Below are positions 1 to 4,792 of a stretch of DNA of 6,063 nt, piece after piece. A model generated the notes under the pieces. That model was not told the DNA's origin and searched no databases. It was given only the letters and a program-made list of their open reading frames with translations. Each line of letters starts with the position of its first letter. Positions within the stretch are counted from its first letter, which is position 1. The stretch comes from an uncultured Candidatus Udaeobacter sp. (GTDB lineage: Bacteria; Verrucomicrobiota; Verrucomicrobiia; Chthoniobacterales; UBA10450), in the NCBI GenBank assembly GCA_955652715.1, contig CATPBS010000044.1:1-6063 (forward strand), in the 5' to 3' direction. The translations under genes and the position numbers were made by a program.

Positions 1-222
1 CCTCAGCAGGAACAAGCGCCGATCGCAACAAGCACTCCGCAGCAGCAAATGATCACGGACGCATTGGAGAAAGTGATCACCGCGATCAATCAAGCTGATC
101 TGCCGGAGCGAGAGAAAAATGAAGCGAAATCTTTGTTGCGAAAACTGCTAAGTAGCAAAGCAACAGCCAAAGTGTTGGGCGCTGGCGCGCAATCCCTCAC
201 CGCGAAGTATTTCACGGAATAG
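1..222 (+). CDS. C-terminal fragment of an unrecognised protein (5' end outside window)
   Basis: Reading frame 1 is open from the first base to a TAG at 220-222 and gives the last 73 residues of a protein whose start lies to the left. The fragment opens with a Gln/Pro/Thr-rich linker (PQQEQAPIATSTPQQQ). It continues as a charged helical stretch (ALEKVITAINQADLPEREKNEAKSL is its core, about residues 21-45), then a Lys/Ser segment and a small-residue helix ending in FTE. This pattern of linker, two helices and a Gly/Ala-rich final helix resembles C-terminal tails that follow N-terminal effector or sensor domains in many bacterial hypothetical proteins, but no family can be named. Coding is supported by the long open frame and the clearly protein-like composition. 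Nothing can be said about function without the missing N-terminus. Confidence 0.75.
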   Translation, partial: PQQEQAPIATSTPQQQMITDALEKVITAINQADLPEREKNEAKSLLRKLLSSKATAKVLGAGAQSLTAKYFTE

Positions 223-381
223 AGCAGAGAGCAGGCGTCAAAGATTCGTTGGCTCATTCCGAGTCTGGGATTCGCACGACAAGAAACGGTTAATCTTTCG
301 GAAAATACGCCCAGAGCGCACTCACCGATGCGGTAAATTACAGAGTCCTTCGGATTTAAAAAAGAGAGAAAGAACTACGTT

Positions 382-627
382 ATGACAAAATCAACGCCGA
401 CTCTTACGCAAAGCGGACTACTGGCCCTGTTGCTGCAACGCCAGCGCTACAAAGTAGTCCAGTTGGCCTGGCGTCGTGCACAACGCAAGCGCATGCGCGC
501 CGCCCTTTGGGATACCTTCACCTGGCCGTGGCGGGCGCTTACGGCACCCATGCCCGTCCACCATTCGCGCCGAGCCATTCCTCGGAACCGTCCCGCGCCA
601 CGCTTAAATACTTCACCAGGCCAATAG
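382..627 (+). CDS. Arg-rich 81-aa hypothetical protein, first of a microprotein cluster
   Basis: This frame runs from an ATG at 382 to a TAG at 625-627. A purine-rich stretch (AGAGAGAAAG, about 364-373) lies 8-10 bases upstream and could serve as a ribosome-binding site. Residues 12-45 could form a strongly basic amphipathic helix (LQRQRYKVV, then AWRRAQRKRMRAALW). The remainder is Pro/Arg/Ala-rich and probably disordered. The next gene starts two bases after this stop, which suggests translational coupling. I do not recognise the family. The strong positive charge would suit binding to nucleic acid or an acidic partner, but that is inference. The second half is of low complexity and lies opposite a long minus-strand open frame, so the frame could be a chance reading. 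Support comes mainly from its upstream purines and its exact abutment with the following gene. Confidence 0.45.
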   Translation: MTKSTPTLTQSGLLALLLQRQRYKVVQLAWRRAQRKRMRAALWDTFTWPWRALTAPMPVHHSRRAIPRNRPAPRLNTSPGQ

Positions 628-629
628 CC

Positions 630-851
630 ATGTATCATCAAATCCACACCTACACCGAACTCCAGCAACAGATTCACGACGATCTGCGGGTCCAACATCC
701 CGAATGGGTCAAGCCAAATGGCGAATCCCCCAGGTGTGATTCTTACGAGGCGTGCCTCACGGAAATGCTCGACACTTTGACGCGAAGGGGATCCAACGAG
801 TCTATCGTTCCTCCTCATCGCGCGTTCGAACAGGCAGTAACTGGAAGGTAG
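630..851 (+). CDS. 73-aa soluble hypothetical protein (HPEW / CDSYEA motif)
   Basis: The protein begins MYHQIHTYTELQQQIHDDLR and includes HPEW (residues 23-26), a Pro-Asn-Gly-Glu turn (29-32) and CDSYEACL (36-43), followed by a Leu-rich helix (EMLDTL, 45-50) and a polar tail. There is no membrane segment or signal peptide, so it is probably cytoplasmic. The composition is convincingly protein-like. The HPEW...PNG.SP.CDSYEA pattern is one I associate loosely with small uncharacterised proteins of soil Verrucomicrobia, but no function is known to me. The frame stays open upstream to an in-frame ATG at 507, but that extension would overlap the preceding gene and is of poor composition. The ATG at 630, two bases after the upstream stop, is the better start and implies translational coupling. 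Its 3' end carries the ribosome-binding site of the next gene. Confidence 0.65.
   Translation: MYHQIHTYTELQQQIHDDLRVQHPEWVKPNGESPRCDSYEACLTEMLDTLTRRGSNESIVPPHRAFEQAVTGR
843..848 (+). promoter_or_regulatory. Ribosome-binding site inside the 3' end of the preceding gene
   Basis: GGAAGG lies nine bases before the ATG at 858 and overlaps the last codons of the 73-aa gene. Its spacing supports the start of the 31-aa membrane microprotein and ties the two genes to one transcript. Confidence 0.55.
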
Positions 852-857
852 AAACTT

Positions 858-953
858 ATGGAATCTGTTTTAAAGCTAGTTGAGCTATTCTTATTCTGTC
901 TGGGGATCACCCACTTGGGGGCTTGGGCTTTCGTAGGTGTGCAAAGTAAATGA
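858..953 (+). CDS. 31-aa single-pass membrane microprotein
   Basis: The ATG at 858 follows a GGAAGG ribosome-binding site at 843-848 and lies six bases after the stop of the 73-aa gene. The peptide starts MESVLKLVELFLFCLGITH and continues LGAWAFVGVQSK. Residues 4-28 are hydrophobic enough for one membrane helix, with a Cys at residue 14, a His-Leu-Gly kink near residue 19, and a short Gln-Ser-Lys end. Its stop TGA (951-953) overlaps the start of the next gene as ATGA. Size and shape recall accessory peptides of membrane complexes (the CydX, KdpF and CcoQ class) and hydrophobic type I toxins, but it matches none of them recognisably. Coding is inferred from the ribosome-binding site, the hydrophobic profile and the overlap. 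Confidence 0.6.
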   Translation: MESVLKLVELFLFCLGITHLGAWAFVGVQSK

Positions 954-1042
954 CCGGCGACACATCTACCTTGGTAATTCAGTTCGTTCTTTTAGCTGCT
1001 ATTATTCTCGCTCCCTGGCTTTATAAGAGGAGTAAGAGTTAG
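950..1042 (+). CDS. 30-aa single-pass membrane microprotein, ATGA-coupled to the preceding one
   Basis: The start codon at 950-952 overlaps the preceding stop at 951-953, the classic arrangement for stop-start re-initiation. The peptide begins MTGDTSTLVIQFVLLAAIIL and ends APWLYKRSKS. A short polar N-terminus is followed by one membrane helix (about residues 8-24) and a basic tail with three Lys/Arg (KRSK), predicting N-out/C-in insertion by the positive-inside rule. No family is recognised. It resembles in shape the small subunits that stabilise membrane complexes. Because translation seems to depend on the upstream frame, the two peptides are probably made in similar amounts and may form a heteromeric helix pair; that is inference. 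The last member of the cluster, it ends just before a gene-poor stretch. Confidence 0.6.
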   Translation: MTGDTSTLVIQFVLLAAIILAPWLYKRSKS

Positions 1043-1131
1043 GTTTGTTTCGCTCAGGTCTAAAGAACAAGTTACCAGTCACACGGCGGTCTGCGACAGG
1101 TCGAAACCGGAAGTCCGAAATCCTTCCCAAA

Positions 1132-1164
1132 TGCATCTATCGTAAGCCGCTTACGATGCATGCG
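1132..1164. repeat. 33-bp imperfect palindrome
   Basis: The core ATCGTAAGC / C / GCTTACGAT (1139-1157) is a perfect inverted repeat with nine-base arms around one central base. Beyond one wobble (1138/1158) and one mismatch (1137/1159), pairing resumes for 1133-1136 with 1160-1163. No T-run follows, so it is a poor fit to an intrinsic terminator. The near-perfect DNA symmetry fits either an operator for a dimeric regulator or the hairpin of a small mobile repeat. Confidence 0.55.
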
Positions 1165-1185
1165 AGCCAAGCGCGCAGTCGAATT

Positions 1186-1443
1186 TTAGAGCACAAGCAC
1201 TGCAATTGCCGGTGGGACGACCTTGTTTTTACCCCAAGCGGGCTTCATACAGATTCTATCTTCGGGCAAGTCCGGAACACCACCGTGCAAGTCTGGACAG
1301 TTGGAGAAGGATTTGGGATTGGAAGCGAGTTCTCTCAGACATGCTGCGCGGCTAATAATTTTCGAGATCATGAGGTCCTTCTTCGTTGGTTCAAAATGTT
1401 CCAGTCGCTCACCTTCTGGATTGATTGATTCAGTTAAAGCCAT
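1186..1443 (-). CDS. Doubtful 85-aa hypothetical protein
   Basis: The minus-strand frame starts with ATG at 1443 and gives a protein beginning MALTESINPEGERLEHFEPT. It has a charged N-terminal half (residues 1-30), a central segment with ISRAACLRELASNP (about 28-41), a Cys-Pro-Asp-Leu-His-Gly-Gly turn, and a hydrophobic end. The first half has a natural protein-like mix of residues and varied codons. The second half is less convincing and overlaps two plus-strand open frames. No ribosome-binding site is obvious upstream of 1443. It could be a small real gene, the end of a decayed larger gene, or chance. No family is recognised, and it stands alone on this strand in this part of the window. 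Confidence 0.3.
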   Translation of the reverse strand: MALTESINPEGERLEHFEPTKKDLMISKIISRAACLRELASNPKSFSNCPDLHGGVPDLPEDRICMKPAWGKNKVVPPAIAVLVL

Positions 1444-1730
1444 CTTGGTGCATCGCGCTCACCGCTTCTTGTCAGAGTCGACCCGAATCTTGTGCACGTT
1501 GAGGAACGGGCGCGGTAGAAGAAGGCGGCGATTTCGCCGGATCGCGAAATGATTCCACATCCGAGTTGCTTACGATGACCAGTTCGAATGTTAAATGAAG
1601 TGCTCGCAAGGCTTTCGGAGTTGACACACAACCCCAATTCTCCCCCCAAATGTGAAAAGTGAAGACCAGACTCCTGTTCTGTCTTGACGGACGTGGCCAA
1701 TCTCTGATTCAATAACGTGACTGCGATCTG

Positions 1731-2321
1731 ATGTACGGGGGCCGAATCACGAGCGAGGAAAGATGGGCCATCAGCACGTACGTCGGTGTCGGCATCGCGG
1801 TCGTGCTCATCGCCGGGGGGCTCTACTTCTTCTTTCTCTCACAGAAAGAGAAAAAGGAGACCACAGGTTTCGATCCGAACCGGCCGGTCCCGAGCGACGT
1901 CGTTTTGAAACACCGATTAAAGGCCGAGGAATATTTCGTCGTGCGGGAAGGTGGCACACAAACCCCTTTTCAAAACGAGTTCTGGAATAACCAGCGCACC
2001 GGCATCTACGTCGATGTCATTACTGGCGAACCACTATTCAGTTCGCTCGACAAATTCGACCTCGGCATCGGCATGCCCACATTTAGCAAACCGATCTCGA
2101 AAGATCTCCTCGTTGAGAACCTGGACACTTCGCACGATATGCAGCGCACCGAGCTGCGCGCCAAACGAAGTAACGCACACCTTGGCCACCTCTTTCCCGA
2201 CCCGAAATCGCCCACCGGACAAGTTTACTCCGTTAACTCAGCCGCCTTCCATTTCATTCTCAAAGAAGAAATGAAAGGCAGAGGTTACGAAGCGTTCCTG
2301 TCGCTTTTGGAGAACAAGTAG
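1731..2321 (+). CDS. Membrane-anchored MsrB (SelR)-family protein lacking every cysteine
   Basis: Methionine-R-sulfoxide reductases of the MsrB family reduce protein Met-R-O with a catalytic Cys. Here a membrane helix (about residues 15-36) is followed by a charged linker and a SelR domain (about 60-195). Family landmarks visible are GIYVDVITGEPLFSS (91-105), the KFD segment (108-110), MQRTELR (137-143), AHLGHLFPD (149-157) with His150 and His153, and VYSVNSAAF (165-173). The GEPLFSS form and absent CxxC pairs point to the zinc-free class. The catalytic Cys of the usual RYC[IV]NS motif is Ser167 (TCC, 2229-2231), and the GCGW/GTGW motif reads GIGMP, with Met115 for Trp. The protein contains no Cys, so normal chemistry seems impossible. 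The start is fixed by an in-frame TAA at 1713; no clear ribosome-binding site is seen. It may be a binding or sensing pseudoenzyme. Family call is firm; function is inference. Confidence 0.9.
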   Translation: MYGGRITSEERWAISTYVGVGIAVVLIAGGLYFFFLSQKEKKETTGFDPNRPVPSDVVLKHRLKAEEYFVVREGGTQTPFQNEFWNNQRTGIYVDVITGEPLFSSLDKFDLGIGMPTFSKPISKDLLVENLDTSHDMQRTELRAKRSNAHLGHLFPDPKSPTGQVYSVNSAAFHFILKEEMKGRGYEAFLSLLENK

Positions 2322-2344
2322 CGACCTTCGATCATTCGGTGTAG

Positions 2345-2363
2345 CCGCTGTCGATGACTGCGG
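2345..2363 (+). terminator. Possible weak hairpin after the MsrB-like gene
   Basis: CCGCTGTC and GACTGCGG can pair around a GAT loop with one T-T mismatch, 23 bases past the stop at 2321. No T-run follows, so it is at best a weak or factor-assisted terminator. Positions 2322-2598 otherwise show nothing clear beyond purine-rich runs near 2477-2490. Confidence 0.25.
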
Positions 2364-2581
2364 TCCTATCGTCTACGCCCGGGATCGACGATCTGCACCT
2401 CTGCCTGTTCACTAGTCAACGATTCGCACAAGGAAGCCGCGCCTCCGTTTTACTTCTGAGATCTGACACCTAACTCAGAGGAGGGGGGAAGACGTCTCCA
2501 TTTTGTCGATGGTGGATTACATAGGGGCGCCGATTCTTGAGCAACTTCGCAGTGACTGTTGGGTTCAATCGGCCAAACAAC

Positions 2582-2587
2582 AGGAGG
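2582..2587 (+). promoter_or_regulatory. Shine-Dalgarno site deciding the start at 2599
   Basis: AGGAGG, a full match to the consensus, lies eleven bases before the ATG at 2599. The frame is open further upstream with an in-frame ATG at 2509, but this site and the signal peptide starting at 2599 favour the shorter protein. Confidence 0.75.
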
Positions 2588-2598
2588 GATATTCGATC

Positions 2599-2886
2599 AT
2601 GGTGAAGAAAATTATTGTGATAGTATTGGCGGTCCTCGCATTCGGGTTTGGGTCTGCTCTGCGCTCGAGAGCCGGCACCGAAATGATTGAACCTTACAGC
2701 GCTCCCGCGTCGACTTACAATTACGCGCCGCCGCCGCCACGTCCGGTCTACTACGCTCCTCCTCCGCCGGTTGGCGTCGTCATCTATCCGGCCTATGGCT
2801 ATTACGGGCCGCGGTTCGGGTTCTACGGTGCCCACCGATTCTACGGCCGTCACGGTTATTGGCGTTCTCATCATCACTGGCGGTAA
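2599..2886 (+). CDS. Small secreted Tyr/Pro/His-rich protein
   Basis: The 95-aa product starts MVKKIIVIVLAVLAFGFGSA, a typical Sec signal peptide with two Lys followed by a hydrophobic core (residues 5-18), with a plausible cut after Ala25. The mature part has two proline blocks, YAPPPP (42-47) and YAPPPP (52-57), then a Tyr/Gly/Phe/Arg-rich region (63-88), and ends in a His cluster (His91-93) before Trp-Arg. It has about twelve Tyr, five His and no Cys. It would be exported and perhaps stick to the cell envelope or surface. Such low-complexity peptides are common as uncharacterised secreted proteins in soil bacteria; the His end might bind metal, which is inference. A strong AGGAGG site sets the start; an alternative in-frame ATG at 2509 would bury the signal peptide. 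It seems to be a single gene, converging on the minus-strand group. Confidence 0.75.
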   Translation: MVKKIIVIVLAVLAFGFGSALRSRAGTEMIEPYSAPASTYNYAPPPPRPVYYAPPPPVGVVIYPAYGYYGPRFGFYGAHRFYGRHGYWRSHHHWR

Positions 2887-2956
2887 CCAGCAGCCTTGAG
2901 CGCGTGACGCAGTTCGCGTGTCGTCCCAACGAATGTTAAATCTTTAAAACAGGGCT

Positions 2957-2988
2957 GTAGCCCGCCTGCTCGCGAAGCATTTCGGAGC
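2957..2988. repeat. 32-bp imperfect direct repeat, copy 1
   Basis: The unit starts GTAGCCCGCCTGCTCGCG and ends ATTTCGGAGC, matching copy 2 at 28 of 32 positions. A small GGGCT-GT-AGCCC hairpin (2952-2963) overlaps its left edge. It lies between two converging genes, where such intergenic repeats often sit. Confidence 0.7.
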
Positions 2989-3012
2989 CGGCGTTGCCCG
3001 CGTCCTTGATTG

Positions 3013-3044
3013 GTAGCCTGCCTGCTCGCCGAGAATTTCGGAGC
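3013..3044. repeat. 32-bp imperfect direct repeat, copy 2
   Basis: The unit starts GTAGCCTGCCTGCTCGCC and ends ATTTCGGAGC. Its start lies 56 bases from the start of copy 1, in the same orientation, and its right end is 20 bases from the stop of the basic microprotein gene. The four differences lie at unit position 7 and in the middle (positions 18-22). Confidence 0.7.
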
Positions 3045-3064
3045 TAACCTGGCTGCTTTGTCGT

Positions 3065-3184
3065 CTACCCTCGCGACTCCTGCTTGCGCCTGTTCTGCTT
3101 CCTTTTCGCGAGCGCGAGGCGCTCAGTCTTTTTCCGGCGTTTTGCGCGTTTCTTAGCGTTGTCTCTGCCTTTACTGTGTCCCAT
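3065..3184 (-). CDS. 39-aa extremely basic microprotein (MGHSKGRDN...)
   Basis: On the minus strand an ATG at 3184 opens a 39-codon frame ending in TAG at 3065-3067. The peptide starts MGHSKGRDNAKKRAKRRKKT and continues ERLALAKRKQNRRKQESRG. Eighteen of 39 residues are Lys or Arg; the middle (residues 10-37) would form one long basic helix, with no hydrophobic core, Cys or membrane segment. This is the profile of a small nucleic-acid- or ribosome-binding protein. The N-terminal MGHSKGRDN looks like a defined motif rather than chance. It starts 24 bases after the stop of the HD-domain gene and is probably on the same transcript. No strong ribosome-binding site is visible. A longer overlapping frame (start at 3195) runs through the same DNA but loses protein-like composition into the downstream repeats. 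Confidence 0.65.
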   Translation of the reverse strand: MGHSKGRDNAKKRAKRRKKTERLALAKRKQNRRKQESRG

Positions 3185-3208
3185 AAGATCGACATCTAAG
3201 CCGAGAGT

Positions 3209-3781
3209 CTAAACGCGAACAAGCTTTTCGATCTCGGTGACGACACGGTCGAGTTCGTCAATGAGATCGATGTGATCGCCGTGCTCGCGGAACGCGGTCA
3301 CGAGCGCCCGGTAATACCAGAGCGTGCCATCCTGTTTACCACTGAAGCGTTCGAAAACTTCCGGCCCATGTCTTCGCAGCTCAGCCAGAATCGCGCGCGT
3401 GTTGTGTAACTTGTCGGAGGCCGAGACGAGTCGCGTGGATGCGACGGAACCTTTGAGATGCGCAAGGTAAGCTTTCTTTCGTTCCAACCACGGCGGCTTC
3501 GGGACCTGATCGGTATCTGTGCAACCATCGACGATCTTAGCTACATCATTACCGAACCTTTTTCGGATGTCGCGCAGGCGGTCTGCGCCGCCGCAATCTT
3601 CCACGGTATCATGGAGCAGAGCGCCAATGGCTTCGGTCTCATTGGCTCCGTACTCTAGTGCGATTGCTGTTACGCCAAGGATATGTGCGATATACGGGAT
3701 CCCGGTTTTTTTTCGGATCTGATTGCTGTGCGCCCGGGTCGCATAAGTCAGCGCTTCCTCAAACTGCTGCGACAATTTCAT
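3209..3781 (-). CDS. Stand-alone HD-domain protein, (p)ppGpp hydrolase-like (small alarmone hydrolase type)
   Basis: The 190-aa protein is one HD domain like the hydrolase half of SpoT/Rel and the stand-alone Mesh1-type hydrolases, which remove pyrophosphate from (p)ppGpp using manganese in the cytoplasm. Visible landmarks are AHSNQIRKKTGIPYIAH (residues 17-33), with the first metal His at 33, GALLHDTVED (53-62), with His57, Asp58, Glu61 and Asp62, DGCTDTD (85-91), and SASDKLHNTRAIL (120-132), with the last metal Asp at 123. All expected metal and catalytic positions appear intact. No synthetase domain, TGS or ACT region follows, and the length matches the single-domain family. The gene lies 86 bases downstream of the NYN gene and 24 bases upstream of the basic microprotein. 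Activity on other nucleotides remains possible, since related HD proteins also act on NADPH. No clear ribosome-binding site is seen. Confidence 0.88.
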   Translation of the reverse strand: MKLSQQFEEALTYATRAHSNQIRKKTGIPYIAHILGVTAIALEYGANETEAIGALLHDTVEDCGGADRLRDIRKRFGNDVAKIVDGCTDTDQVPKPPWLERKKAYLAHLKGSVASTRLVSASDKLHNTRAILAELRRHGPEVFERFSGKQDGTLWYYRALVTAFREHGDHIDLIDELDRVVTEIEKLVRV

Positions 3782-3867
3782 CTGAACTGCACTTTAGCCG
3801 AAAGCTCTTTACAACAAATCACGGACGAATGCCGCGGTAATGCGATTGCGCTCACGTTGTCGCAGCG

Positions 3868-4608
3868 TCAGCTGCCCTGCTCGCGAAGACGACCTTCATT
3901 TTGTTTCGGACGAAACCGAGGCCGGCGTCTGCGCTGTTGCTGCGTTCGATGCGATGCCGGCGCCGGCGCATCCTGAACTTTGGTCACTCGCTCATCCCGC
4001 GCTTGCGCCAGCGACCTGACTGGTTGGCCGCCTACCTGCGGGCGTCCCGCTTCGCGCGTGTTCATGATCTCGAACGTCCGAAACAACGGGGCCAGATCGA
4101 TCACGTCGTTCGCGGCCGATCTCAAAATGTTCCCGAGATTTGCGGTGACTGACGCGACTTCCACGCGGATACCGTGTCGGCGCAGCTTGGTGGCGAGATA
4201 AGCAAAATCGGCGTCGCCAGTTACGAGGATCACAACATCGGGCCGCATCTCGATGGAAAGCTCGAGCGCGTCGATCGCCATCATCACGTCCACGTTCGCC
4301 TTGTAATGACCTTCTTCGGCGGGGGCCCCATCTTTGGTGACGACCATGAATCCGTTGGAGCGCAGCCAATGGACGAATTTGTTTTTCTTGTCGCGCTCGT
4401 CCTGCCACGTCGGGATGGCAGGCGGCAATCCGGCGTAGACCACCATCTCGACCAGATCACGTCCAGTGTTTGGCCCGGCCAGAAAATCGCGGAGCTTTAA
4501 CCAATCGAGTCCACGTCCCGCGGTCCGCACAGAACTGCCGACGTTCGATTCATCCACCAGCACCAACACTCGGGAACGAGCGTGAATATCTGAATCTTTC
4601 TTTTGCAT
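3868..4608 (-). CDS. NYN-domain (LabA/DUF88-type) putative ribonuclease with Arg-rich tail
   Basis: NYN domains are PIN-like nucleases that use a cluster of acidic residues to cut RNA. In this 246-aa protein the domain spans about residues 12-175. VLVLVDESNV (14-23) supplies Asp19 and Asn22, KANVDVMMAIDAL (103-115) supplies Asp107, and VTGDADFAYLATKLRRHG (129-146) supplies Asp132 and Asp134. The key acidic set is therefore present. The last 70 residues are polar, with an Arg run (QQQRRRRPRFRPK) typical of a disordered RNA-binding tail. I chose the ATG at 4608; a TTG at 4623 would add five residues, and neither has a good ribosome-binding site. It lies upstream of the HD alarmone-hydrolase-like gene on the same strand. 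Some LabA-type proteins act in regulation rather than clear RNA cleavage, so target and activity are open. Confidence 0.85.
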   Translation of the reverse strand: MQKKDSDIHARSRVLVLVDESNVGSSVRTAGRGLDWLKLRDFLAGPNTGRDLVEMVVYAGLPPAIPTWQDERDKKNKFVHWLRSNGFMVVTKDGAPAEEGHYKANVDVMMAIDALELSIEMRPDVVILVTGDADFAYLATKLRRHGIRVEVASVTANLGNILRSAANDVIDLAPLFRTFEIMNTREAGRPQVGGQPVRSLAQARDERVTKVQDAPAPASHRTQQQRRRRPRFRPKQNEGRLREQGS

Positions 4609-4649
4609 GTGGACACGAATCAACTACATCAGCGCAGTTCTAGCGAGCA

Positions 4650-4784
4650 CTACTTCTTCAAGTGCGAAGCAATTTCGTTGAACTGAGTGAGGGCGGTGTA
4701 GATATCCGATCCGCTTTTCCTGATCGCTGGATCACTTACTCGTGTCTGGACGCCTGATCCAATTCCGGCGAGGCTCGGACGCAA
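4650..4784 (-). CDS. Possible 44-aa hypothetical protein with TTG start
   Basis: The minus-strand frame ending in TAG at 4650-4652 is open back to a stop at 4794-4796. Its final part (SDPAIRKSGSDIYTALTQFN, then EIASHLKK) has a strikingly natural helix-forming composition. No ATG or GTG lies in frame; the only common start is TTG at 4784, giving MRPSLAGIGSGVQTRVSDPA as the N-terminus. It ends 41 bases before the NYN gene start and could be the first gene of that group. Its start would be only eight bases from the divergent antiporter ATG, leaving no room for separate promoters. It may instead be the tail of a gene whose front part was lost when this junction formed. No family or function is recognised. 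Confidence 0.4.
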   Translation of the reverse strand: MRPSLAGIGSGVQTRVSDPAIRKSGSDIYTALTQFNEIASHLKK

Positions 4785-4792
4785 TCGGAACT

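Larger units (their letters stand above)
1043..1730. other. Gene-poor 690-bp stretch between the microprotein cluster and the MsrB-like gene
   Basis: No confident gene lies here. It contains a long imperfect palindrome (1132-1164), a ten-base echo of one palindrome arm (GCTTACGATG at 1568-1577), and several mutually overlapping short frames on both strands, of which only the minus-strand one at 1186-1443 has a protein-like composition. The stretch could be degraded coding DNA or a remnant of an inserted element; no terminal repeats or transposase motifs were seen. Its right end must hold the promoter of the MsrB-like gene unless that gene is served from further upstream. Confidence 0.5.

Noticed and set aside
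447..818. Minus-strand 123-codon frame opposite the first two cluster genes
   Set aside because: No recognisable domain; the plus-strand frames have better start/stop packing and one has convincing composition. The possibility that this frame is real and the first plus frame is not remains, at low odds.
1223..1552. Plus-strand 109-codon frame in the gene-poor stretch
   Set aside because: Ser/Arg-rich, ends in an Arg run, no ribosome-binding site, and conflicts with the minus-strand frame in the same place.
1621..1649. TTGACA as a -35 box before the MsrB-like gene
   Set aside because: No acceptable -10 box at 16-18 bases (the site reads CCCCAA).
1434..1712. Minus-strand 92-codon frame upstream of the MsrB-like gene
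   Set aside because: Composition not protein-like, and it would fill the region that must hold the MsrB-like gene's promoter.
1684..1713. TTGACG with TTCAAT 18 bases on as a promoter for the MsrB-like gene
   Set aside because: Both boxes are weak and the leader would be only about ten bases; suggestive but not enough to annotate.
2509..2598. 30-residue N-terminal extension of the secreted protein from ATG 2509
   Set aside because: It would bury the signal peptide and ignore the consensus ribosome-binding site at 2582-2587.
2957..3044. CRISPR array
   Set aside because: Only two diverged copies with a 24-base gap and no cas genes nearby; a simple intergenic repeat fits better.
4678..4704. 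TTGAAC and TAGATA as an antiporter promoter
   Set aside because: Spacer is only 15 bases and the site lies inside the protein-like minus-strand frame.
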